Origin: Mobilitalea sp.
GTDB taxonomy: Bacteria; Bacillota_A; Clostridia; Lachnospirales; Lachnospiraceae
Reading direction: 5' to 3'
NCBI GenBank assembly: GCA_029974875.1
Contig: JARKQP010000172.1
Coordinates: 1-9,260, forward strand
DNA: 9,260 nt
The position numbers and the translations under genes were made by a program. The first letter of the stretch is position 1. Each line of letters starts with the position of its first letter. The notes beneath the pieces were generated by a model, which saw only the letters and a list, made by a program, of their open reading frames with translations, did not search any database and was not told the origin of the DNA. Positions 1 to 5,965 of the stretch are shown here, one piece after another.

Positions 1-1
1 C

Positions 2-823
2 ACAAGCAAGTATAATTTGGATTTAGTATGTGACGATATTTTCCTGAATACCAACCTGTACAAGAACAGGGAATTAACAAGGCGTGAATGCGTTGAGCTG
101 ATTAAGCAGGAAATTATTATGGCACACCGCCTGGGCTTTAAAATCATACGCCTTGTGTCAATGACACCGGCATGGGTTCTGGAGCCTTGCCTTGAAACAG
201 CGGAAAAGTACGGCGTTGCCCTTTGTATTGAGATCCATGGGGGCCTGGGCTTTGGCGTAGAAAAAACAGATGAGTTCCTGAATGAGATGCTGCGCCTTAA
301 TTCTCCCTATATCGGAATTGTTCCAGATACAAGCCTTTTCTGCAGGAAGGTTCCCCGGATTGTCGGAAACTACTGCGGTAAGCTGTTTGGAACGAACCCG
401 GATTTAATTAAATATGCAGAAGAGGTTTTTGAAAACGGAACTGACTTCTTCGCCCTGGAGAAAAAGTACGGAAAAATGGATCCGAAATTAGCGTCACTCA
501 TCAAGGATCCGGCAAAGGACATGTTCTATGCTGCCAACCTTTCCGGCTATGAAAACTGCGCCCTATCCTGCATGGATCCCTTTGTTAAGTACATCAGGCA
601 CGTACATTTCAAGCTCTACGAGATGACCGATGAGGGCATCGAATATAGCATTGACTTTAAGGAAGTGCTGGACTACCTGCACAAGCATGGCTATAACGGT
701 TATGTGGCTACGGAATACGAGGGCAACAGATGGATTCTTCCCGATGAGGAGATCCCAGATAAGGAGCAAGTAGCGTCGCATCAGAAGCTAATCCAGAAGC
801 TGATTAAGGAAATTGAAGGATAG
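2..823 (+). CDS. C-glycoside deglycosidase alpha-subunit-like TIM-barrel protein (pair 1), 5'-truncated by window edge
   Basis: The reading frame is open from base 2, so the true start lies upstream. 273 residues are visible, and alignment with the complete homologue at 3305-4339 suggests about 65 N-terminal residues are missing. The family is the xylose-isomerase-like TIM barrel (sugar phosphate isomerase/epimerase). Residues likely to hold the metal and do acid/base chemistry match those of the homologue: Glu and His in the strand reading CIEIHG (visible residues 77 and 79), Asp in VPDTSLF (109), His and Lys in IRHVHFKLYEM (202, 204) and Glu in ATEYEG (238). The gene directly downstream encodes a CGD-beta-type small protein, as in the known two-subunit C-glycoside deglycosidases (DgpB/DgpC, DfgA/DfgB). 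These cleave the C-C bond of 3-keto C-glycosides in the cytoplasm by metal-assisted elimination. The family and beta pairing are well supported; the substrate is unknown, and a related O-glycoside 3-keto elimination or a plain epimerase role is possible. Confidence 0.82.
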   Translation, partial: TSKYNLDLVCDDIFLNTNLYKNRELTRRECVELIKQEIIMAHRLGFKIIRLVSMTPAWVLEPCLETAEKYGVALCIEIHGGLGFGVEKTDEFLNEMLRLNSPYIGIVPDTSLFCRKVPRIVGNYCGKLFGTNPDLIKYAEEVFENGTDFFALEKKYGKMDPKLASLIKDPAKDMFYAANLSGYENCALSCMDPFVKYIRHVHFKLYEMTDEGIEYSIDFKEVLDYLHKHGYNGYVATEYEGNRWILPDEEIPDKEQVASHQKLIQKLIKEIEG

Positions 824-834
824 GAGGGGATACC

Positions 835-1227
835 ATGTTTGATAATAATGTATTTATAGAAGGCACCTGTAAAAACGTCGTAGAAAACGGAGAGGTCATC
901 GGCTATGAAATGCAAACCCAGATTACATACTATCGTGGCATTCCGCTGTCTATGGTAAATTTCGTGGCTGTTGAAGTGGATGGCATTAAGGTTCCGGAGG
1001 AAGATATCCGCTTCACACCGGATCATATCGACTGGTTTACGTTAAAGGAAATGGAAACAGTAGCAACGATCAAATGGGAATACGGAATCCCCGCCACAGT
1101 CAGGGTACTGCAAAAGGGAAGCCTTTCCAAGGGCAGCCATGAGGTAAAGCTGACGGTCTGCACGAGGACTGCATATATTCCGTTCCCCCTGGAGGGTAAT
1201 ATGACCCGTACCGTAATTATTGAATAA
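835..1227 (+). CDS. C-glycoside deglycosidase beta-subunit-like protein (DUF6379 type, pair 1)
   Basis: A 130-residue protein without signal peptide or membrane segment, starting 11 nt after the TIM-barrel gene behind a strong AGGAGGGG site (about 823-830). It opens with MFD and carries the pattern NVVENGEVIGYEMQ...YRGIPLS...VDGIKVP...GSLSKGSHEVKL. The second small gene of this window (2841-3290) shares it as NVxxNGEVxGxxxQ, YRGxxLS, DGxxxP and GxLSKGxHxV. This all-beta family forms the small subunit of C-glycoside deglycosidases, packing against the TIM-barrel partner to complete the active-site pocket. Its C-terminus is short: after the CTRTAY motif it ends about 18 residues later, whereas the other copy has a long Pro/Gly-rich loop there. 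It is very likely the obligate partner of the gene just upstream. No catalytic residue of its own can be assigned. Confidence 0.82.
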   Translation: MFDNNVFIEGTCKNVVENGEVIGYEMQTQITYYRGIPLSMVNFVAVEVDGIKVPEEDIRFTPDHIDWFTLKEMETVATIKWEYGIPATVRVLQKGSLSKGSHEVKLTVCTRTAYIPFPLEGNMTRTVIIE

Positions 1228-1242
1228 GTGAACCATTGAATC

Positions 1243-1273
1243 AAAAAAGGACAATTTATGTTGTCCTTTTTTT
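1243..1273 (+). terminator. Rho-independent terminator after alpha/beta pair 1
   Basis: A 12-bp perfect stem (1243-1254 with 1261-1272), AAAAAAGGACAA paired with TTGTCCTTTTTT around a 6-nt loop, ends in a run of seven T. It begins 15 nt after the beta-subunit stop. The A-run on the 5' side means it could also work on the opposite strand. It separates pair 1 from the oxidoreductase operon as a transcription unit. Confidence 0.88.
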
Positions 1274-1362
1274 GTTCTGTTTCCTACAAATTAATATAAA
1301 GGTGGGCAAAATAAACCATATTTATGCATCATATCAACGTAGCGAAAGATGACTTTAGCTTT

Positions 1363-1368
1363 TATAAT
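1363..1368 (+). promoter_or_regulatory. Putative -10 box for the oxidoreductase-beta-alpha operon
   Basis: A perfect TATAAT lies in the gap after the upstream terminator and before the operon. No good TTGACA-like box sits 16-18 nt upstream (the bases there read about TAGCGA). The promoter would therefore be weak alone and could depend on an activator such as the AraC-type regulator at 5966-7573. In AT-rich DNA a TATAAT can arise by chance, so this is tentative. Confidence 0.35.
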
Positions 1369-1452
1369 ATAAGTTATGGGAGGTTGGACTTTAACTTCTC
1401 ATAAAAGGCGATGTTCTTGCGCCGTGCAAAGTGTACCCCAAGGGGCGCACCG

Positions 1453-1483
1453 ATTACAGGAAGATGTCTCTACTTCCTGTAAT
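1453..1483. repeat. Perfect 11-bp inverted repeat upstream of the oxidoreductase gene
   Basis: ATTACAGGAAG (1453-1463) is the exact reverse complement of CTTCCTGTAAT (1473-1483), with a 9-nt spacer. It ends 60 nt before the start codon at 1543. No T-run follows, so it is not a standard terminator. The symmetry fits an operator for a dimeric regulator or an RNA hairpin in the leader; the sequence alone does not decide. Confidence 0.7.
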
Positions 1484-1542
1484 ATGAATATATAGAAATA
1501 GTATGTACAAAGGACCAATCTTTGAAAGGAAGGTGTACGACA

Positions 1543-2799
1543 ATGAAAGAAATTCGTGTTGGTATTATTGGTGGAGGCATGATATCACATCGCCATATGG
1601 TTATTTATGAGAACATACAAAAGAATGCTGAATTATTAGGCTTCACGGCAAAGGTTGTGGCCGTGGCAGAAATTATTCCAGAGAGGCTTGCGGCTTGGGG
1701 GGAGCAATATGGCTTTGATAAAAAAGATCTGTATACGGATTTTCGTGAGCTGCTGAAACGGGATGATATAGATACAATCGACGTGTGTGTCCATAATAAC
1801 TATCATACCCCGATTTCAATTATGGCTATGAAAGCGGGCTTCGACGTTTATTGTGAGAAGCCATCCGCTGCGTCATATCATGATGCGAAGCTGATGATGG
1901 ATTGTGCTGCAAAGCTGGGGCGTAAATTCCATGTGCAGATAAGCTCCCTCATGTCACCCCAAACGCGGGTTGCTCGTGATATGATTGCTTCCGGACGGAT
2001 CGGTACACCTTACTTTGTAAATATTGAGCAGCTGACACGTCGCCGCCGCCCGGGATATGATATCCCGAATTTTACAAGCGATTTTTACTCTAAACGCATT
2101 GCAGGCCATGCTGCAGCGATTGACCTTGGTATTTATGTCGTCGGGCAGATTCTATATATCCTGGGGCAACCAAAGCTTCAGAGCGTTTCCGGTTTTGCAA
2201 CCAGGGGGGTGGAAATTGACCCAAAGCTTATCACAAACCCGGATGGATATGGTGTAGAGGATATTAGTGATGGCTTCGCAAAATTTGAGAATGGCCTTGG
2301 CCTTCATTTCCTGGCAGCAACTGCGATGAACTATAAGGATTATGCCATGACCTATGTATTGGGTTCCAAGGGAGGTCTCGAAATCATTAATACAGATACG
2401 GTTGGCGGCAAATTCGCACGTCCCGGAATGGGAAAACCAGCATGGGGTGGTGAACCGGAGCTGAAGTTCTATGGTGAGATGGATGGAAGGCATGTAACGA
2501 TGGAGCTTAACTGTGATGAGAATGGAATAATCGAGGCACGTAAAGATCCACGTATGATGCTGTTTAATGATAACCAAATCATGTGGCTGGCATATAAGCT
2601 TGGTCTGCTCGATGATACCACCCGTTATAACACCCCGGACATCGCTCTCCAACAGCTCCTCTTTACCGATGGAATCTTCCTTTCCCAAGAGTTAGGGCGT
2701 TCAGTTACCGCTGATGAAATTGTGGCTATGAGTCCGACACTGTTCATTCCGGAGCAAAAGATCGGGAATGAAATAGTTAAGTTTGATGTCGGGTTCTAA
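1543..2799 (+). CDS. Gfo/Idh/MocA-family NAD(P)-dependent oxidoreductase, probable glycoside 3-dehydrogenase (DgpA-like)
   Basis: 418 residues, within the usual family range. The ATG at 1543 is chosen over an in-frame TTG at 1522 because GAAAGGAAGG (1524-1533) lies correctly before it. An N-terminal Rossmann fold starts at residue 4 (RVGIIGGGMISHRH, glycine loop about 7-12), and the family's EKP motif is at 105-107 with the likely catalytic Lys106. The substrate-domain motif AGHAAAIDLGIYVVGQ has Asp194, with Tyr198 where many family members carry His, as in glucose-fructose oxidoreductase-type enzymes. Next to beta- and alpha-type CGD genes, the likely job is oxidation of the sugar of a glycoside (the 3-OH in the known puerarin pathway) to give the 3-keto substrate those subunits cleave. 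It is cytoplasmic, with no signal peptide. The gene order matches dgpA-dgpB-dgpC. Substrate and cofactor (NAD or NADP, perhaps retained) are not shown by sequence; an inositol or other sugar dehydrogenase is the main alternative. Confidence 0.85.
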   Translation: MKEIRVGIIGGGMISHRHMVIYENIQKNAELLGFTAKVVAVAEIIPERLAAWGEQYGFDKKDLYTDFRELLKRDDIDTIDVCVHNNYHTPISIMAMKAGFDVYCEKPSAASYHDAKLMMDCAAKLGRKFHVQISSLMSPQTRVARDMIASGRIGTPYFVNIEQLTRRRRPGYDIPNFTSDFYSKRIAGHAAAIDLGIYVVGQILYILGQPKLQSVSGFATRGVEIDPKLITNPDGYGVEDISDGFAKFENGLGLHFLAATAMNYKDYAMTYVLGSKGGLEIINTDTVGGKFARPGMGKPAWGGEPELKFYGEMDGRHVTMELNCDENGIIEARKDPRMMLFNDNQIMWLAYKLGLLDDTTRYNTPDIALQQLLFTDGIFLSQELGRSVTADEIVAMSPTLFIPEQKIGNEIVKFDVGF

Positions 2800-2840
2800 A
2801 ATTATCAAAATTATTTTTGAAGTTGAAAGGAGTATGATTT

Positions 2841-3290
2841 ATGTTTGATAGGTATTTGTTAAAAGAAGATAGCTTAGAAAATGTGGAAAAGAACGGTGAA
2901 GTGACCGGATTTAAATTCCAGGTCCGCATAGCAGAATACCGGGGATGCTTTCTAAGCCTTCACAACGGTTATTACATTAATATTGACGGAGTGGAGTACC
3001 CAAGGGAATTACAGAAATTTGAGATTAACGGTAGGCCACCAAGGGATTTTGATGAGATCAAGAAGGCATGCTATGAGCATTGGGACTTTGATGATTTCGG
3101 AACTGTGTACGTAGATTGCCCGGGAGGACTATCGAAAGGGAAGCATCACGTTGGTATTATGCAGAGCGTGTTTACCCAATACGGCTGGATGCCACATGAT
3201 GAGGAATGGATCCGGAATCCGCCGGCTCCCGGTACAGTGGCAGGCGGTAAGCAGCACGATATATACTATTTTGACATGGAAGTAAAGTGA
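2841..3290 (+). CDS. C-glycoside deglycosidase beta-subunit-like protein (DUF6379 type, pair 2)
   Basis: 149 residues, 41 nt after the oxidoreductase, with AAAGGAG (2826-2832) placed 8 nt before the ATG. An ATG at 2834 is out of frame and stops after four codons. Family hallmarks are NVEKNGEVTGFKFQ near residues 14-27, YRGCFLS, IDGVEYP and GGLSKGKHHVG. Compared with the first copy (835-1227) it has a longer middle around FEINGRPPRDFDEI. It also has an extra Pro/Gly-rich C-terminal loop of about 20 residues (HDEEWIRNPPAPGTVAGGKQ) before a closing strand YYFDMEVK. This loop could shape the substrate entrance with the alpha partner (inference). It is the expected small subunit for the TIM-barrel protein just downstream. 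No signal peptide or membrane segment is present. Confidence 0.85.
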   Translation: MFDRYLLKEDSLENVEKNGEVTGFKFQVRIAEYRGCFLSLHNGYYINIDGVEYPRELQKFEINGRPPRDFDEIKKACYEHWDFDDFGTVYVDCPGGLSKGKHHVGIMQSVFTQYGWMPHDEEWIRNPPAPGTVAGGKQHDIYYFDMEVK

Positions 3291-3304
3291 GGGGGGAGAT
3301 CGGT

Positions 3305-4339
3305 ATGGGAATAAAAAGAGGAGTTTCATTTTATAGCTATCAACAAACGCAGTTTTTCGGTGAAATGGACTATCATGATATGTGCCGTGAGCTCCGTGAG
3401 ACGCTCGGTTGTGACGGTGTGGAAATTATTAATGAGACAACGGTACCAAAGTACCCATTTCCAACCCGCGAATTCTTAGCAGATTGGCATAACACCATGG
3501 CCCGCTATGACCTTACACCTGTAACGCTGGACGGATTCCTTGACACGCTTCGTTTCCGTGACCATGTTATGACCAAGAAAGAAGCGGGAGAGCTTCTGAA
3601 GCTTGACCTGCAATTGGCAGCAGATATGGGATTTAAGCATGTTCGCGCGATGACGGGACTTCCTTCCGAGGTGATTGAATGGGCCTTGGACACGGCGGTT
3701 AAATTAGATGTAAAGATTGCGTGGGAGATTCATACCCCTATTCCGATTAAGCCGGATCCTACCATTCAAGGTTTATTTTGTGAGAGCCCTGGTACTGCTG
3801 TATATGATACGGTTGAGTTTATTAAGAAAACTGGTACGAAGCATGTTGGCTTTGTCCCGGACATGGGGATATTTACGAAAGCTCCATATCTTGATGTAGT
3901 AGAAGCAGCGGTTCGCCACATGAAGGATAGGGAATTTGCCGCAAATATTGAGGCGATGATGAAGGAGATCCCTTTAGCGGACCTTGGGGAAGCCATCGAG
4001 AAGAAATATCCAGGCAGACTTTCACCCCAGGAAAAACGTGCCTTCTCTTGGAAGACGGTTGCACAACCGGAGGATATCGAGCTTATTCTTCCTTATATTT
4101 GTAGTATTCATGGAAAGGTCCATGATATGATTGAGGTTGCTCCCGGTGTTTATGATGATCCATCAACGATGAACGCAGAAGTGATTGAAGTCTTAAAGAG
4201 GAATAACTGGAACGGATATATTTGTACAGAGTTTGAAGGGCAACGTTCACGCCAAGACCAGGACAGGGAGCATCTTGCCGATGAGGTAGATCAAGTCAGA
4301 CGTCATCACCAAATGCTGAAACGCCTAATCGGTGAATAA
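3305..4339 (+). CDS. C-glycoside deglycosidase alpha-subunit-like TIM-barrel protein (pair 2, DgpC-like)
   Basis: 344 residues from the ATG at 3305, which has GGGGGGAG (3291-3298) about 7 nt upstream. An in-frame GTG at 3287 overlaps the previous gene's stop and would leave no room for that site. The fold is the AP-endonuclease-2 / xylose-isomerase-like TIM barrel. Expected active-site residues are visible: Glu141 and His143 (WEIHTP), Asp186 (FVPDMGIF), His269 and Lys271 (SIHGKVHDM), and Glu309 (CTEFEG). A longer helical stretch at about 202-255 lies between strands. With the beta gene just upstream it should form the metal-dependent complex that removes the aglycone from a 3-keto C-glycoside in the cytoplasm. 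The family matches well; the metal (Mn in studied members) and aglycone are not readable. It is clearly diverged from the first alpha copy (for example WEIHTPIPIKPD versus IEIHGGLGFGVE), so it is not a recent duplicate. No strong terminator follows. Confidence 0.85.
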   Translation: MGIKRGVSFYSYQQTQFFGEMDYHDMCRELRETLGCDGVEIINETTVPKYPFPTREFLADWHNTMARYDLTPVTLDGFLDTLRFRDHVMTKKEAGELLKLDLQLAADMGFKHVRAMTGLPSEVIEWALDTAVKLDVKIAWEIHTPIPIKPDPTIQGLFCESPGTAVYDTVEFIKKTGTKHVGFVPDMGIFTKAPYLDVVEAAVRHMKDREFAANIEAMMKEIPLADLGEAIEKKYPGRLSPQEKRAFSWKTVAQPEDIELILPYICSIHGKVHDMIEVAPGVYDDPSTMNAEVIEVLKRNNWNGYICTEFEGQRSRQDQDREHLADEVDQVRRHHQMLKRLIGE

Positions 4340-4445
4340 AATCGGCACCCAACTGTAAAATGGACAAAGCTGTCAGTTTAAGAAGCTTCATTATCAAAGA
4401 ATAGGTCAATCGAAAAATAATCCACTTTTTAAAAAAGTACTCTCA

Positions 4446-4473
4446 TTGCCGGACATTGCGTTTTCTATTATAG
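4446..4473 (+). promoter_or_regulatory. Possible promoter for the sugar-binding lipoprotein gene
   Basis: In the 168-nt gap 4340-4507, TTGCCG (4446-4451) is followed after 16 nt by TTATAG (4468-4473). This is a modest match to -35/-10 boxes and lies 35 nt before the start codon. The rest of the gap shows no gene and no GC-rich terminator, only a small A/T palindrome near 4423-4438. Readthrough from the upstream operon could therefore also supply this gene. Confidence 0.35.
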
Positions 4474-4507
4474 TTAATTCATCAAATCTACCGAAGGGAG
4501 AATATTT

Positions 4508-5572
4508 ATGAAAAAGATTTTTAGCATTATTTTAGTAATTGCAATGTCCTTAACAATGCTTGCAGGCTGTAGTACACAAAAATCAGGAGATTCCGCTACA
4601 AATGGCGGGGATTCCGCTGCAGTTACAAAAGCGGCTGACCAGATTACAGAGGCAGTAACAGATACAACAGGGGGATCAGCAGAAGGCAAATCCGTTGGTA
4701 TTACTATGCCGAGCATCGGCAATGACTTTATGCTGGCCCTTAGCAAGGCTATGCAGGGAGCATTGGAAGCACAGGGCTGCAAGGTTCAGGTTGACTCAGC
4801 AGAAAATGATGTTACCACCCAGCTTACACAGATTGAAAACTTTACAACCATGGGCTGTGACGTAATCGTTGTTTGGGCTGTAAACGGGGATGGTGTTGCA
4901 AGTGCCTGCAAATCAGCAACGGATGCAGGTATTCCGGTAGTCGCATTTGCATACGAAATTCCGGGTGCAACAACAAGTATTATTTCAGCAACAGAGGAAT
5001 CCATGGCGGCACAATGCGTGGCTATGACTAGTGACTGGATTGACAAGACCTTTGCTGACGCAGGCGATGGAGAGGTTAATGTATTCGTTATGACCTCCTC
5101 AACAGTTCCCCAGTCAGTAACGCGTAGCGATGGATTGAAGAAAATTGCGGAAAATCCTAAGGTTAATTTAATTACTGCAGAAGTGGAAGACCAGGATAAT
5201 ACGGATGCAGCACGTACGCTGATAGAAAATACCATGCTTTCAACGCCTGATATCGATGTAATTATCGCAGTAAACGGTACTTGTGCAATCGGTATAGAAT
5301 CCTATATCACTTCCTCCTCATCTCCGGTTCAGGATAAGAGCAAATTCGGTATTTTCTGTATTGATGAGACACAGGAAATTGTTGCAAAGATCAAGGCATC
5401 CGCAACAAATGAAAGTGTGTTGAGGGGAACTATTTCCATGGGAACCTTTGATGATACCATCAATGATTTCATGAAGGGCGTCACTCCTTTGATTACCGGC
5501 CAGACACCAATCGAACGTGTGGATGGTCAGGCTTATATCATTACACCTGAAACCTTGGCAGAGAGAGAATAA
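4508..5572 (+). CDS. Sugar ABC transporter substrate-binding lipoprotein (RbsB / Peripla_BP_4 type)
   Basis: 354 residues with a typical lipoprotein signal: MKKI, a hydrophobic stretch 5-18, and lipobox LAGC with Cys21 as the lipidated residue. A Ser/Thr/Gly/Ala-rich linker (about 22-58) tethers the domain to the membrane. The ligand-binding fold starts at KSVGITMPSIGNDFMLALSKAMQGAL and shows the two-lobed type I pattern (GCDVIVVWAVNGDG, AGIPVVAFAYE, DIDVIIAVNGTCAIG, FGIFCIDET, LRGTISMGTFDDTINDFM). Length and motifs match ribose/galactose-type binding proteins. A GAAGGGAG site (4493-4500) precedes the ATG. It sits between the deglycosylation genes and a two-component system followed by an ABC ATPase, so it probably delivers the glycoside or its sugar to that transporter, whose permease is not in the window. 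The ligand is unknown. It might also present the ligand to the sensor kinase, which lacks its own external domain (inference). Confidence 0.92.
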   Translation: MKKIFSIILVIAMSLTMLAGCSTQKSGDSATNGGDSAAVTKAADQITEAVTDTTGGSAEGKSVGITMPSIGNDFMLALSKAMQGALEAQGCKVQVDSAENDVTTQLTQIENFTTMGCDVIVVWAVNGDGVASACKSATDAGIPVVAFAYEIPGATTSIISATEESMAAQCVAMTSDWIDKTFADAGDGEVNVFVMTSSTVPQSVTRSDGLKKIAENPKVNLITAEVEDQDNTDAARTLIENTMLSTPDIDVIIAVNGTCAIGIESYITSSSSPVQDKSKFGIFCIDETQEIVAKIKASATNESVLRGTISMGTFDDTINDFMKGVTPLITGQTPIERVDGQAYIITPETLAERE

Positions 5573-5603
5573 GAAGCCGATAATAATTATATTTATATAA
5601 AGA

Positions 5604-5643
5604 AGCGTTGCCGCAGTGCCCAGAGAAGCACTGCGGCAGCGCT
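5604..5643 (+). terminator. Strong hairpin after the binding-protein gene, likely terminator or mRNA-stabilising stem
   Basis: A 16-bp stem (5604-5619 with 5628-5643, one G-T wobble) with an 8-nt loop begins 32 nt after the binding-protein stop; its core is TGCCGCAGTGC / GCACTGCGGCA. Only a weak T stretch (GCTTTCC) follows, so termination may be partial. Such a stem is common after binding-protein genes and lets them be expressed above the downstream genes. Confidence 0.65.
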
Positions 5644-5673
5644 GCTTTCCATTAATTATGGCAGCGCCTTTTT
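5639..5673 (+). terminator. Alternative terminator-like hairpin overlapping the previous stem
   Basis: GCGCTGC (5639-5645) pairs with GCAGCGC (5661-5667), followed by CTTTTT. Its 5' arm shares bases 5639-5643 with the 3' arm of the stronger hairpin just upstream, so both cannot form fully at once. It may act as the real T-tailed terminator if the first stem opens, or it may be incidental. Confidence 0.45.
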
Positions 5674-5688
5674 AAAGCGGCGATTCCA

Positions 5689-5697
5689 TGGTATAAT
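5689..5697 (+). promoter_or_regulatory. Extended -10-like promoter element TGGTATAAT (distal copy, inside a hairpin)
   Basis: Identical to the proximal element but forming the left arm of a perfect 12-bp inverted repeat (5689-5700 / 5705-5716) with a GTTA loop. A dimeric regulator bound at this repeat would cover the -10 box. It follows the terminator hairpins directly, so it is well placed for a new transcription start. It may equally be only part of a palindromic repeat. Confidence 0.35.
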
Positions 5698-5776
5698 ATC
5701 GTTAGATATTATACCAGCGCCGACCAGCGGGAGTGCGCATCTTGGCACGCAGTGCCATACCATGGTGGTTTTCCCA

Positions 5777-5785
5777 TGGTATAAT
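5777..5785 (+). promoter_or_regulatory. Extended -10-like promoter element TGGTATAAT (proximal copy)
   Basis: TGnTATAAT is the consensus extended -10 element, which can work without a good -35 box. This copy lies 181 nt before the response-regulator ATG. The bases 17 nt upstream (ATACCA) are a poor -35. It is the more likely of two identical candidates to drive the two-component genes, being free of the tight hairpin that overlaps the other copy. Confidence 0.42.
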
Positions 5786-5965
5786 ATACACGATGAGCAG
5801 ATTGGTCCATGGAATTTATGCCGCTTGCTAAGCTCGCTCAAGCAAGCGGAATGAATTTTATGGATAAGTGCAACGTGAACGAATGGACAAGGTCCATGAG
5901 TTCCTATTCTGCGGACGTATGGTATAACAGCAAGAAGGTAATCGATGGAGTGTGGAGGAATAACT

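Larger units (their letters stand above)
1274..1542 (+). other. Gene-free leader upstream of the oxidoreductase operon
   Basis: No credible gene is visible in these 269 nt. The first half is AT-rich and holds a TATAAT box. The second half holds a GC-rich imperfect hairpin (1431-1450), with stem GTGTACCCC against GGGGCGCAC, one mismatch and one wobble. A perfect inverted repeat at 1453-1483 follows. The distance from the putative promoter to the start codon would give a 5' untranslated region of about 165 nt, long enough for post-initiation control. I do not recognise any named riboswitch class in it. Confidence 0.6.
5686..5787 (+). repeat. 14-bp direct repeat CCATGGTATAATAT
   Basis: Two exact copies lie at 5686-5699 and 5774-5787, 88 nt apart start to start. 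The first copy is also the left arm of a 12-bp hairpin. The second copy is the right half of a 9-bp inverted repeat. Confidence 0.75.
5573..5965 (+). other. Palindrome-rich gene-free region before the two-component genes
   Basis: These 393 nt hold no credible gene. In order they contain the two overlapping hairpins listed separately; a 12-bp stem TGGTATAATATC / GATATTATACCA (5689-5700, 5705-5716); a small stem TGGCAC/GTGCCA (5743-5757); the inverted pair ATACCATGG / CCATGGTAT (5757-5765, 5774-5782); and a 9-bp stem CCGCTTGCT / AGCAAGCGG (5821-5829, 5841-5849). The motif CCATGG occurs four times within 5686-5812. ATGGTATAA occurs three times in the same orientation (5688, 5776, 5919). The density suggests either an operator/promoter array for the regulator gene or a dispersed intergenic repeat element. 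Confidence 0.6.

Noticed and set aside
1522..1542. TTG start giving seven extra residues to the oxidoreductase
   Set aside because: These codons contain the ribosome site (GAAAGGAAGG), and the Rossmann strand begins right after the ATG at 1543.
2152..2688. 178-codon minus-strand open frame inside the oxidoreductase gene
   Set aside because: Fully antisense to a gene with clear family motifs; its translation shows no recognisable domain.
3287..3304. GTG start for the second TIM-barrel gene, overlapping the preceding stop
   Set aside because: The GGGGGGAG ribosome site lies inside this stretch and is spaced correctly for the ATG at 3305, after which the family-like N-terminus begins.
4457..4471. 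Catabolite-repression (cre-like) site overlapping the putative binding-protein promoter, on the minus strand
   Set aside because: TAGAAAACGCAATGT-type match has two mismatches at conserved positions; too weak to call without a genome-wide motif comparison.
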